Of a stretch of 64,000 bases of DNA, positions 1 to 12,031 are shown piece by piece (positions within the stretch are counted from its first letter, which is position 1; the number at the start of each line of letters is the position of its first letter). The translations under genes and the position numbers were made by a program. The stretch is from Pycnopodia helianthoides (lineage: Eukaryota > Echinodermata > Asteroidea > Forcipulatida > Asteriidae). Where the stretch lies: NCBI GenBank assembly GCA_032158295.1, contig CM063244.1, forward strand, positions 6,576,510 through 6,640,509. Reading direction: 5' to 3'. The notes under the pieces are model-generated. The model was not told where the DNA came from, did no database searches, and saw nothing but the letters and a program-made list of their open reading frames with translations.

Positions 1-350
1 TTATTGCTGCAGCTTGGAGAGAAGGAAATAACTTTTACAAATTAATAAAATCAATGTCATAAGCCCCATCATGTTTTGACTTTCCCTAAACATAAGGTCG
101 AGTGTTTTAAACAATCTTTTAAGTTTGCCGGTGCTAAAGTTTGGAACAATATTCCTTCTTCCATTCAAAGTTCCCCCTCCATTGATTTTTTTTAATCTTT
201 AAGAAACTGTATTTCAAGTAAAGTTTTCTTTTCACTTTCTTCTTTAGTGTGTTGTTTATGTTGACCATTTATGTATAACAGGACATTGATGTAAAACAGC
301 TTTTGCTGATCTTTTTATCCTGTATAAAGATGTTGCAATAAATAATAAAT
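1..350 (+). mobile_element. 3' end of a non-LTR retrotransposon (LINE)
   Basis: Bases about 125-200 read as KFAGAKVWNNIPSSIQSS, followed by more open frame and a stop. This is the typical ending of a LINE reverse-transcriptase ORF (a F.GxKxWNxLP-like block). After it come an AT-rich 3' UTR and a tail with repeated AATAAATAATAAAT near 338-352. The rest of the element lies outside the window or is lost. The family (Jockey/CR1-like or another) cannot be set from this fragment. Confidence 0.6.
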
Positions 351-1254
351 CAATTAATAATTTTGCATATCATCACGTGCGACACAATATGACAGAACAA
401 ACATACGAAGCCTGCCAACTAGCGTCAACCCATACTATCACCGTGTTGATGGAACAATGGTGAGTCGGAAGAGACTAGCCGTGTAAATTTACCCCGGTAA
501 TTTATGTTATGATTCGGCGAGACGCAGGTGAACTAAGATATCACATTAGAAAATATGTAATTAATATTTCAAACAGAATTTACTCATTAATCAAAAAAGC
601 AAAGTTTTTGTTACATAAAATAAGCAGCCAATGGTTTCCAGAATGATTTAAGAAAACAAGTATCGATTAAAAGCTTTAATAAGTCTCTGTGCCAACAATT
701 CAAAAAAACGTAGAACCTAGAATTGCGTTTTCACGAAGAGCAAACACCTTTTATGTCCCTCTGTGTCTACACAACCGCGTTGATTATACCTTGCACAGTG
801 ACCAATTGCTCCGGCTTTTGCATTAACACGATAGGCAAAAAAAATGAACCATGAACCTTGAATTCCGTTTTCACGAATTAATTACGCGACCGCGTTGATT
901 TATCCGCTGGCACAGTGCCAAACGTGAGTACTCCGGCTTTTGCGTGTTCACGAAAAGCCAAAAGGTTTGCACACGACGTGCTGCACGCAGACCACGTTTT
1001 GTACAATTTTCACGACTAAGAGACAATTTTGTTAATGAGATAAATACTCATTAATTAAACACGTTATGAACAAAACAGATTTGTAGGATTTAAAATCTCT
1101 ACTTCCTTGATATGTAAGGTTTCAAAGATTAAATGGCGAAAAAAGTCGACGAACCAGTATTAAATTTCAAATTATCTTAGTATTTTTGGCACTTGGGGAA
1201 ATTGCTGACGATATATATTTATTTCAAAACGATATTTTGTTACGATATCCATTT
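351..1254. other. Intergenic, no gene seen; imperfect duplication at 720-965
   Basis: AT-rich sequence without a supportable ORF. Two imperfect copies of a segment of about 110 bp lie at about 720-835 and 853-965. Both contain GTTTTCACGAA, CCGCGTTGATT and CTCCGGCTTTTGC in the same order, so this is a diverged tandem duplication. Confidence 0.5.
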
Positions 1255-1740
1255 TGTTAATATGAAAACATCATAGACAACTTCAATATTATTTTTCCCA
1301 GAGCTGTATTACTCTATTCCTTGTATTAACACACTACAGGAAAGCGGAAATGAACTATTTTGACGCCGAGTAGAAAATCGGAGTCCAAGTACATTTTCAT
1401 TCGAGTATCGAGTATAGACTTTGAGTACGAGTATATTTGCTAGCCGAGTACGAGTACGAGCACCATCAAAACGGTACTCAAGTACGATTACTAATACAAC
1501 ACTGCTAATGGAAAGTGCTGGCATGCAATTTTTATTGTTATTCTGCAAAAGTATGTGAATTAACTTTAAAGCTGTTCTGTTTACAGTACGAAATCCCACC
1601 GAAAGATAAAACTGCTACCATTACCGTGTAGTTATGGACGTATAGGGTTGTAATGTCTTGTGATATACGAGAGTAACGGAGCGAGTTTATTCCCGACTTG
1701 GTGCTTGTAAAGTATGGCATACACCCCGATCTTCTTCATT
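1255..1740 (+). repeat. Left arm of a long inverted repeat (partner 7115-7735)
   Basis: This block reappears reverse-complemented at 7115-7735. Matching landmarks are ATGAAAACATCATAGAC, TCCTTGTATTAACAC, a run of GAGTACGAGTA-like motifs, GCATGCAATTTTTAT and CTCCGTTACTCTCG. The arms are roughly 80-85% alike by eye. The intervening 5.4 kb holds a satellite and other repeats. Either two copies of one dispersed family landed in opposite orientation, or these are the ends of a large composite element. Confidence 0.7.
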
Positions 1741-1832
1741 AATGCTATAATATGAAAAAAATATACCCCAGGACCCGCTGACGTTGGTTATAAGATAAGT
1801 GCATTTACCATAATATAACACAACGGTAGCAG

Positions 1833-2229
1833 TTAAAGGAACATTACAGAATTGGTAAGAAAAAAAGTTGTAAAAATATACTTTTTGATCACAGATTTAC
1901 ACAAAACGTACACGGTCTAACGATGATGATAGAAGAAAACATCCCTTAAAATATTTCTGTCTGAAATGCCATATTTGATGAGAAATGAATAAACTAATTT
2001 TCCGATTGGAGTTTATCGCTCAATGAGCGTTTTTATTCATTTTTCGAATCTATATGATTTCATGCAAAATGTGTAATCGGTTTTTCACTATTTTCTCGTG
2101 ACCCAGATGGCCGATCGATCTCAAACTTCTACAGGTTTGTCAGTTTATGTATATGGTGGATTACATAAAGTGCTTACACTGCCAGCAACTGTTTTGTTAG
2201 CAAAAGCCAATTCTGTAATGTTCCTTTAA
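1833..2229. mobile_element. MITE family A, full copy (about 397 bp, inverted termini)
   Basis: It starts TTAAAGGAACATTACAGAAT and ends with the reverse complement, giving terminal inverted repeats of at least 22 bp. The interior has GTTTATCGCTCAATGAGCG, a short palindrome, and the segment ATTTTCTCGTGACCCAGATG that recurs in other elements in the window. Inverted copies lie at 13421-13589 (partial) and 14155-14520. No coding capacity, so it is non-autonomous. Confidence 0.8.
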
Positions 2230-5200
2230 CAATGGGGGGAAAATTCGATTTGGACCATCGTGATGAAGCTATTTTTAATTGCGTTGCCAAATATATCTTT
2301 TTATTTACTATTTTAAAAGGAAATCACACTGTGTGATTAGGTTTAACCAATGTTTGTATTTGAGTTAATACTCCTAGCTTTCCGTACGTACGACTTCTTC
2401 ACTAGTTGTTATTTATTATTATGCTGATGTGTATACCCTCCCCAGGGTTATGGGGTTTGTTCCAGTTTCGGAATTCAATACAATACAATACAATAGTACA
2501 ACACACAATGGCGGTCGCAAGTTCACACGCTGGTACTACACACACACACACACATACACATGGATTTCCCAACATACAGAGTATACAGAGATACAATCAT
2601 GTATTAATGCATGGGCGTGCATGGGCCGGGGCGGCCGAACATGCTAATAGATCAACATCATAACAAATTTCACATAATAGCTCACATTTGGCCACAAAAA
2701 ATATGCAAAGAACACTCACCACAGGTTCCGGAAAAGCCTACGGTTTATTTAAGTGTAAAGTCATGTCACTTCATTAATGAAGTATAGGAAAAAGTGAAAA
2801 AAATTGGCACATTATTGTGCATTCACTCCTTCACCAGTTGATCCTCAACGAAAAAGAAAGATAATTCAGTCCCGCTGCCGCGCGCAGTGTGTGTGTACAA
2901 CGGTTATTCATCCGCCTATACCATACTAGGCATAAAGAAAAACATTGTACAATTAAATGGCGCTGTATTTTGAGTAAAATGTACATGTATTTGTCTAATG
3001 AATTACAGTTTGTATTGTTATTATGAAAAACAGGGACCTGCTTTCAGTTAAGTAGCAACTGGATTCGAGGTCGAGTTTTCAGAATGTGTGAACATTACCC
3101 GGTCATTCGCAAATGAATAAAACTAAAAAAAATAGGGTATGTATCCTGGGGCAGCGAAAGGTGCGTTCTCCACAAATTCCCTACTTTAGGGCAGGGCGAC
3201 CCGAGTGGTCCATAATTATGTCATACATAACCCTAGAAGAAAATATCAAGCTTCATTTTAATCTTAATCACCCGATAGTAACTTCACAGATGTAATGATA
3301 TGTCATTTGTCTTAACAATATTAATAACATCAGGAAACATCATCACACCACTCTATAAAATACATGTTCTCTTTGAAACATGTCAATTCATGCAAGGATC
3401 ACGAGAGCTCAAAACAGCCTATGATTCATAAGTTTAATAGAGCAACCCATCTGAGCAATCACCCAAAAAACCTAGAGATAGCATTTTAAAAAGCATAAGG
3501 AGTTTTTAACTATAGGGCCACAATTAAACGTTCTGATTGGTCCAGTTCTAATGCATGATGGGTGTACAACTCACTCGGGCTCATCTTTGGTTGGCAATGG
3601 GTACGAGCGAAAGTTATACGAGGTCGTAGTTGTGTGAGAGAATCAGAGTGAAAATAACATCATTTCCTGGAGCTATAGGTTAATATGTGGTCAACAGGGC
3701 TGGTCACTGGTAGATTTGAAGAATGTTTTTTTTTTAAATAATTATTATGTTTAGTAAACTTCAAATGACAGAGTGTGGGGCAATACCTATTGACACATAT
3801 GCCTGTATAATTATTAGGGAAAACTTATATGACTTGTGATTCGTAAAATTGTCCTTTCGACATTGTTTGCGCTCAATTTTGTTCGTTTACACGACTCAAA
3901 AACAACTTTGACATCCACTTCGAAAGTGGACAATACCTCCGAGGTGACAGTTACGTACAAAAATATTAAAAAACAAAGAGGCGGCCTCTAAAAAGGAAGC
4001 GAGCGGGGACGCTTAACATGTTTTAAAAATGTATTTGGCCTATAATGTGGCGAGATCAACATGCCCAGTACTTGATACTTTGGAACGCTGTAAAATAGAT
4101 AAAACTACAATACCACATTTTATCGCAACGATAACATGCTTTATGCACAGAGAAACGAGATTGTTACGTCCATGCTAGGCTCGCTCCACCCATTCGGGTT
4201 TTACTGTTGGTGGATAAAATGATACCAACTTATCTGCGTTGAAGCCACACACTCGTCGATCGTGCAGGCAATGAGTATAGCAAATTCTTACACATCTAGG
4301 TAATAATAATTTTCCATAGCTATATGGATTTGACAAAAACTTATCATGAATGTATTACAATTCATATTGCGCAAAATTTAATATAGATAAACTGTGAACA
4401 CTATACAGTGGGCCAATTATAGCGGTGTTTTGGAATAAACAACCAATGAGTTAAGCTCTTGCGTTGCTTCGGGTTGCTTCAGCTCAGAAGTAGTTTTTAT
4501 TCAACTTCCTTCAGGCATGACTTCTACTGGAGTGTCGTGCTCAAGGGCACAAGTGTCATGACCTGGATTCGAACCCACATCCTGATGACTCAGCCACCTT
4601 TGAGCGTTTTGGAGGAATCCTGACAAACGCACCTTTGACCTCGCATCCCATTGCGGTCTTGCGGATAGGGGACCAGTCGAACAAGGGAACAGTAGCAGTG
4701 ACCATCTCTTTGATTAATAGACCGATGCCTGTAGGACAGCGGACCGGTCTGTCGCCAATTTAGAATTTATACTGTCTGTATCAGTCGTGTGAGAGCAGCA
4801 TTCAAAGAATTGTAAAAAAAAAAAAAAAAAATAGCCGTTATTATCGCGCGTGATAAAAGTGTTTTGTTTTACTAATTTCTCAAAAACTAAAGCATTTCAT
4901 GGAATAATATTTCAAGGGAAGTTTTTTACCATCACCTTCTGTAGACCATGTAAGTTATTTGTAAGTCTGTGAACTTGTTTATTTTCTACCTTACAATGTT
5001 GTACAAATCCTTTAAATAATCATCTGCTTGTGTCCAGCCTCGCTACCATGGACAGCGCACCGTATCGATACCTCTCGTCATGAGCGAGCAAGGCTTGCTG
5101 GACAAAATTGCACGGCGAGATCGATCACCCCTGGGAGTGAGGTTGGCTTGTGTCACAACTTCTACTACACGTTCCATGTTTTAGTTTGCAGAAGTGTGAC

Positions 5201-5930
5201 CTTTTCACCTCACCGCCTGCACAACTAGCTCTCAACAGGTAAACAAACTCATTTTATTCTCACTTTAAAATTTCCGATTTTGATATATCAATATTTATTT
5301 ATTGCTTTAAAATGTGCTTAAAGTAACCGCAATTGTCTCGTGATTATTCTAGGGGTCATATTGACAGATATTGATTAAGTGTAAAGAGACATTTTCGTTA
5401 CTGTCAGAGATTAACGTGTTTTGTATCCCTTTCATATAATGCATATTGTCAATGTCAAGGGTAGATGGGATCATGCCTTATAATGTGCACGTATTGGGGG
5501 TGTGTGTGTACGTGTGCACGTATTGAATTCATTTCCACTACCTTATGGAGACCGAAAACAAAAACGAGAAAAGGGATAACAAAGGGTCTCCATAGGGAAA
5601 TTCTAAAGACTGGGTTGCTCCACAAGGAATTTTGCGTACAAAGTCTATGGGAGGTTCTTAACTACAGGGACAGAGGAAAGAACAAAAGATGTCTCCACAG
5701 GGATGCAAAAAATAGAATATGTGTTGCTGTGTAGGTATACACATTCAAACCTAGCCTTGATATCAAGGCTGTGTAGACAAGTATTCCGCCTAAAACCATA
5801 GAGCAAGGATACTAAAACCTCAGCCGCCCGAATGCGATACAACCCCAGTCCCCCGACTGACTCTAAAACAAATAGCACACCGCACTCTCACCATGCACAC
5901 ACAAAGCGCCTGTACATGTAATGTACGCAG
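2230..5930. other. Intergenic, no gene seen; microsatellite and repeat fragments
   Basis: No exon-like ORF with recognisable homology. Contents: a CA microsatellite at about 2537-2562; a reversed tRNA-derived SINE-like fragment at about 4500-4625 (box-B-like GGATTCGAACCCACA); an A tract at 4814-4831; and a degenerate half of a MITE around 4835-4985 with CGCGCGTGATAAAAG. A segment at 5034-5125 (CAGCCTCGCTACCAT onward) recurs at 46826-46875 and 47220-47245. Confidence 0.5.
4500..4625 (-). mobile_element. tRNA-derived SINE-like fragment
   Basis: Read on the minus strand, it has a tRNA-like B box (GTGGGTTCGAATCC) followed by a body containing CACTTGTGCCCTTGAGC. That body is shared with the copies at 24600-24730 (+) and 30165-30295 (-). 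A box and acceptor stem are not convincing, so it is not a tRNA gene. Confidence 0.55.
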
Positions 5931-5939
5931 CCCCCCACA

Positions 5940-6920
5940 CACACCACGTGTCTGTCCTTGGTTTGTCAATCCCATTTGCAGTGGTCTATCAATAGGTTTT
6001 CGGCTGTTGACCGAACACCTGAAAATGATCTTCATTGCTCCGTACCCTGTATTGGTGTGTCTGTCCTTGGTTTGTCAATCCCATTTGCAGTGGTCTATCA
6101 ATAGGTTTTCGGCTGTTGACCGAACACCTAAAAATGACCTTCATTGCTCCGTACCCTGTATTGGTGTGTCTGTCCTTGGTTTGTCAATCCCATTTGCAGT
6201 GGTCTATCAATATCAATAGGTTTTCGGCTGTTGACCGAACACCTAAAAATGACCTTCATTGCTCCGTAGTACCCTGTATTGGTGTGTCTGTCCTTGGTTT
6301 GTCAATCCCATTTGCAGTGGTCTATCAATAGGTTTTCGGCTGTTGACCGAACACCTACAAATGACCTTCATTGCTCCGTAGTACCCTGTATTGGTGTGTC
6401 TGTCCTTGGTTTGTCAATCCCATTTGCAGTGGTCTATCAATAGGTTTTCGGCTGTTGACCGAACACCTACAAATGACCTTCATTGCTCCGTAGAACCCTG
6501 TATTTGTGTGTCTGTCCTTGGTTTGTCAATCCCATTTGCAGTGGTCTATCAATAGGTTTTCGGCTGTTGACCGAACACCTGAAAATGACCTTCATTGCTC
6601 CGTAGTACCATGTATTGGTGTGTCTGTCCTTGGTTTGTCAATCCCATTTGCAGTGGTCTATCAATAGGTTTTCGGCTGTTGACCGAACACCTAAAAATGA
6701 CCTTCATTGCTCCGTAGTACCTCCTTTCACTATGGTAGTACCCTGTATTGGTGTGTTTGTATTGGTTTGTCACCTTCATTGCTCCGTATAGTACCCTGTA
6801 TATTGGTGTGTTTGTCTATTCATTTGCAGTAGTCTATATAGGTTTTCGGCTGTTGACCGAACACCGACCTTCATTGCTTCGTAGTCCGTTGGTGTGTTTG
6901 TCAATTCATTTGCAATGGTC
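5940..6920 (+). repeat. Tandem satellite, unit about 109-118 bp (mostly 112), 7 good and 2-3 decayed copies
   Basis: CTGTCCTTGGTTTGTCAATC starts at 5952, 6061, 6170, 6288, 6400, 6512 and 6624, then decays through about 6920. Each unit holds AGGTTTTCGGCTGTTGACCG followed by AACACCT, which can form a 10-bp stem with one mismatch and a 7-nt loop. The units stay open in several frames, so long apparent ORFs here are artefacts of repetition, not genes. Confidence 0.9.
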
Positions 6921-7114
6921 CATGAATGAGTTTGTGTATGCACTTTTATTGTTATCTGCAAAAGCGTGTGAGCGTACCGTGACATAAATTACTTTTTAAA
7001 ACGAATTTTCCCCTAATTGTAAACTGCTCCCGCTGTTTTATCATGGTAAATGCACTTCTCTAAGCCAACGTCGAAAAGAAAAGCCTTCAGTGTTAGACAG
7101 CAGCAGCAGGTCCT

Positions 7115-7735
7115 GGGATGTATTTTCCATATTATGAGAAGAAGATCGAGGTGTAGTCCCTACTTTACAAGCACCAAGTGTGGAATAAACTCGCTCCGTC
7201 ACTCTCGTAAATCGCAAGACATTCAAGTACAACCCTAATACGTTCATAACTACACGGTAATGGTGGCAGTTTTGTATTTCACATGCTTTTGCAGAATAGA
7301 TGGATTGCAATACGCGTCATTGACCGCCATCTTTGATGTAAAACGATGGAAAAGTGCACGCTGTGTCCTCGCTAAACGCACGACTTTCAGCCAATGATAG
7401 CTCTCTTCACGCGTGCACAATTCATCAAAGATGGTGGCCAATGACGCGTATTGCAATCCATCTATGAACATAAAAATTGCATGCCAGTATTAGTCTCGTA
7501 CTTGAGTGCCGTTTGATGAGACTCTTACTCGTACTCGGTTAGCAAAAATACTTGTACACGGATTCTATAATCGATACTCGAATAAAAATGTACCCAGACT
7601 CCGATTTTAAGTACTCGGCGTAAAAAGAGTTCCTTTCAGCTTTCTTCTACGTGTGTTAATACAAGGAATAGATTAATAAAGCTTTGGAAAAAGTAAAATT
7701 GAAGTTGTCTATGATGTTTTCATATTTAAAAGATG
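7115..7735 (-). repeat. Right arm of the long inverted repeat, interrupted by a MITE
   Basis: Reverse complement of 1255-1740, with the 168-bp element at 7297-7464 inserted. Because the left arm lacks that insert, the pair acts as a filled and an empty site. A short stretch at 7055-7115 (GTCGAAAAGAAAAG, then a CAGCAGCAG run) also resembles 14010-14065. Confidence 0.7.
7297..7464. mobile_element. MITE family C (168 bp) with TA target duplication
   Basis: The ends read TAGATGGATTGCAATACGCG and its reverse complement, giving inverted repeats of about 26 bp. TA flanks both sides. The homologous left arm near 1545 reads GCAGAATAACAATAAAA when inverted, with a single TA, which is the expected empty site. 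A second copy lies at 58163-58327. A TA duplication points to the Tc1/mariner superfamily. Confidence 0.85.
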
Positions 7736-8273
7736 GATATCTAACAAACACAATTTGTCGATAAGAAGTTGAATAAATATATTATGAACTTTATTGCATA
7801 CTTTGTCGCATACCCGTTTGGGATGATTTCATAGTTGCTGACAATTCAAGTGCCCAGCATTGGTAATAACTAATTTCTTTTCTCCGAGCTTCAGCAATAT
7901 CCTTTTTCTTTTTCTTCCAGTAGTTTGTACTGAATAATACGAAATTCTGCTTGGGACAGCATGGCGTATAAACCGGTGTGCATTGCTGACTTTTAACAGT
8001 ATCTGAAACGAAATTTGAGTTCGCGATGGTACGACTACTTCACTGTGGGAGCCGACGATGGGCAGACAAACGCAGACAACGTTCGGGCTTTTAAAATGTA
8101 ATCTTCAAAACCAAAACGAAACTGATGTTGCCTGTGTCATAGGCAGTGGTGCCGGTGTCATAGGTTAATCTGTCCCCCGGAGATTGTCCCCTATTGGAAA
8201 TTAACATGGGCTGAATGAGGTTGATTCAAAAAAGGGAGCAATCAGAAGAAATTTGTACACAGATTGTCGTATT

Positions 8274-8644
8274 GGGGGGGGGGGGCACCATAATCTCCTG
8301 TCAACCGACCTCCAAAGTCATACTTTTTAGTATAGTAGTATTTTTTTTATTTATTTATCCTTACTGGGGGGGGGGGGCAAGTGAGAGGCAAAGAACTTGT
8401 TTAAAGGGGCTTTGTCGTCATGATGGAAGCATGTTTGTTGCAGCTGTAAATGGAATTCTGAACTCTCGACCAGTTACAGCACGCGCGCGTCCTCCCCCGG
8501 CCGTATCATAATGGAGAGAGAGCGTGTGCACTTGCTGTAACTGGGTGAGAGTGCACTGTCCATAATTCCATCTACAGCAGCCACAGGTCTCCTTTAAACA
8601 TGACGACACAGCCCTTTTAGGGGAAAATGTGTTGGGGGGGGGGG
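8274..8644 (+). repeat. Three G11-12 tracts around a palindromic element in HAO intron 1
   Basis: G tracts lie at 8274-8285, 8366-8377 and 8634-8644. Between the last two, about 8401-8622, is a near-complete palindrome: GGGGCTTTGTCGTCATGATG at the left pairs with CATGACGACACAGCCCC at the right. An inner pair (CAGTTACAGC / GCTGTAACTG) flanks a GC-rich centre. It looks like a foldback MITE. The G runs could form quadruplexes and are error-prone to sequence. Confidence 0.7.
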
Positions 8645-9751
8645 CTCCAGTGTGGAACATCCGTCAATACTTCCTGAATACAATATTTAATTCACTGTTC
8701 AGGTATCGTCTTCGACCAAGGTGTCTGCGTGACGTGTCCAGCCGAGACACCCGCACAAGTATCTTGGGTCTCGACCTTGAATTTCCGGTAGGGGTCAGTC
8801 CCACTGCTTACCACGCCGTCGTTCACAAAGATGGAGAAATTGCAACTGCGAGAGGCATGCAAGACATCATGTTTGAAACATTTGCTTATTTTCTAAATGA
8901 TAATTTGTAGGTCTACTCTCTCGTTCTCTCGAAATAATATTTCGTACCCTTGAAATAATTTAGTACCCTTTAAAACTAAGGCAGTTGCATCTGCGGTTCC
9001 CGACGTGGAATCTTAATTTGTTTTTATTTATCAATACACACAAACATGTAAATATTCTAAATTTGTTCGCTTGTGAAAATTAATATTAATAATGATCATA
9101 ATGATTGTTGTGTTTTTGAGAAAACGGCGATCAACAGGGGGAATGTATATTTTTCTGCCACATGTTCCCATTTCAACTTGGCTGTACTGATTTTTGACGG
9201 ACAGTAGTTTCGACAGAAGCAATTTCTCATCATGACTCGGTTCTTGTCCAACCCTTGTCTCTTGTGCATGCAGGAGCAGCAAGCTTAGGGGCCGCGTTCA
9301 CCCTCAGCATTTGGGCCAACACTTCCCTACGGAGCTCGTGGCCGCAGCCGTGCCAGTGGAAACGCCTCTCTTTATGCAACTCAATGTCTTCGCCGACAGG
9401 GAGAAGACAAAGAGTTTGGTGCGACGTGCGGAAGCCACGGGTCGATTCAAGGCACTGGTCGTGACCGTAGACGAACCGTTGACTGGCAATAAGCATTTCC
9501 CCAAACTCCCTCCACATTTGACGTAAGTACAATACATGAACACAATTTTATTTACTTACTGTTCCTCTAAATAATGGATAACCTTTACATTACACACAAC
9601 ACAGTTATTTTATTAAAATAAATGTCACATTCAAAGTCAACATTTTTAGGGGAAAAAAGAAAACAATTACAATAATGACAGGAGAAAATTAATTATAAAG
9701 CTTCTTTTGATTTTCCAGATCAACTTTAAGGAAATCCTTTTAGGACATTTT

Positions 9752-10554
9752 TATGGTGGCCCTGAATCCCGGGACAACGAACATATAAATTTACATAAGT
9801 ATTTACGTAAACATTTTACGATTTCGGCCGTGTCACGAATATGTACGTAAGTATTCACAAATTGAGGAGCCAAACGGCTCATCCTCGTTAACACGTTCAG
9901 TCCAAATACCTAACATCGCCCCTTTGATTTTGGGGTCCTGTCAGTCACCATACTAGCACCCCGATCAGATTACTCTTTTGAGTATAATGCACGGTAAACG
10001 CTTAAACCATTGGGGACTTTACGTTGACGACAAAACAGGCATCTTCGAACCAATTAATTAGTCTCAATTGTTAAAGACTCGTTTTCGACTCGGAAGCGCC
10101 GGAAGAAAACCCTCGACATTTTAATCAACCTTTTAAGGTCATCGGAAGAACTAACATCGACAACCAGAAAATATCTGATGTAGCTGCTTTTACAGGTCCC
10201 TGAAGTAGCCTTTTTTAGTGGTGTAAACAATTGTTTTTTGTTAGTAATAAAAAGTAACCCAGTCAAATAATCCAATGCGGTAATCAACCTTGACAGTGAA
10301 ATATGCAGTACTAAAATTTCCGTTAATATTTGCGCAAATCATGAATATTTACATAAATAATAACGCAAAAGTATTATTTGCAAACTTTGCGCTAATCTTG
10401 AATAATCGTGTAAATATTGCGTGCGATTTGGGGCACAAAGCATGAATATTCACGGAAATTAACGATTCGCGACAGGGCCGAAATCATGAATATTTAAGTG
10501 ATTATTTGCTATTTGGGGATCAAATCGTTAATATTTACGTTCAGGGCTACCATA
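9752..10554. mobile_element. AT-rich inverted-repeat element in HAO intron 3
   Basis: The ends are TATGGTGGCCCTGAA and, inverted, TATGGTAGCCCTGAA. Both end regions repeat variants of ATGAATATTTACGTAAAT and carry TTTCGGCC(G/C)TGTC-like blocks in opposite orientation. No coding capacity. Confidence 0.6.
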
Positions 10555-10865
10555 CATTTTGGTTTATCTTACTATAATACAACAAACACTGTCTCCATCG
10601 ATTACTTACCATGCACCGAATGAAAGAAATATTATTATCTTCTAAAAAACAACATGTAATCTTTGCGCAGGCATGCTCACTTTAGGATACCAGAAAGTGA
10701 CTGCGATGAAAAACTTGACAAGATTTATGACCCTTCGTTGTGCTGGAATGACATCACATGGCTAAAAGATTTTACATCGCTGCCTCTCATTTTGAAAGGA
10801 ATACTGACAGGTGATGAAACGGATACAAATGAAAACATCTGGTTTGCAAAAGTTCATACATTTCA

Positions 10866-10901
10866 AGTTTATTTATTTATTTATTTATTTATATTTATTT
10901 A
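10866..10901 (+). repeat. TTTA microsatellite
   Basis: About eight TTTA/TTTATA units just inside HAO intron 4, about 55 bp after the exon 4 donor at 10811. Confidence 0.85.
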
Positions 10902-12031
10902 AATGTTTAAACATTTTGTGGCAAAGTGACCAACACTGTGATCACGGTCCGTCACTGTGAGCACTGCTACTGTACTGGTACTGCTGGCCCCAACGTTCCG
11001 TGTAACTCACAACTACCCGCATCTTGAACATAACGTTCCTTGTAGAATTCCCTAGACTTACTGCTTTCTGGCTTTATTCAGCCACTCCGGTTCCTTGCTC
11101 TATGGTCTCCGGTACAAACTTTTGAATATTCTTCACAGATTCCGAGAAAGAAAAGCCTCGATCGAATAAAAAAATGCAACAATCATCATTACAACAACGG
11201 CACTTTCCAATGGAGGACGCCTTTTTTGTTGATGTTTGATAGTTGAACTTGATCACTGTAGGTCACGTGACTTGGAAAGCGCAATCGGTCTATTGGGAGA
11301 GTTATCGCCATATTGTACTTTTTAAAAACTAATAACTTGAGGTCAATTTTTCGTTTCATTCAGCCGGAGACGCACGGATGGCTGTGAGCCATGGAGCAGC
11401 GGGTATATTGGTGTCCAACCACGGTGGCCGACAACTTGATGGTGTGTATGCTACAGTAAGTTACAGTGCTGTTCCAGGTCAACTAATATTTAGTTCGATA
11501 AATCGAAGTAAAATCAATCCCGGTACCGGTTGTACGAGTCTAACAAAGATTAAAGTATCATTATCTTATAAAGCAACATTCGGTGTTCGATCTTCCAACA
11601 GATAGACGCATTAGCTGAGGTTGTGGCGGCTGTACGGGGCTCTAATGTTGAGGTCTATCTAGACGGAGGAGTACGTAATGGAACTGATGTACTCAAAGCA
11701 CTCGCTCTTGGGGCTAGGGCTGTCTTCATCGGCCGGCCGGCAATCTGGGGTCTCGCTTATGATGTACGTGATGGTTTACGAGGGAATAAAACAATTCAGG
11801 ACCATGTGCAGTCAAAGCTTTATAAATACAGCGCAGACAACAATTTACACAATGGAAAGTTTTCCAGTGGGCTATGTGTTCTGTGAAAACTAAAGCAGTG
11901 GTTATAAAATATTTTTGTAATGTTACATGCGAGTTATCTCTACGACAACGTGCTCCTAGTCAAGAGAAAAAGATAGCAAGTTCATGCATAACTTTTTCAG
12001 AACCGGGATGCATTTAGCTACCGGGCAATCT

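Noticed and set aside
5893..6779. Long overlapping ORFs of 76-108 aa on both strands
   Set aside because: They are generated by the 112-bp satellite, repeat with its period, and have no splice or start context.
9274..9522. Explaining the HAO exon 3 frame change by an extra small intron
   Set aside because: No GT-AG pair fits between the two frames within the few bases involved; a one-base deletion is the simplest reading.
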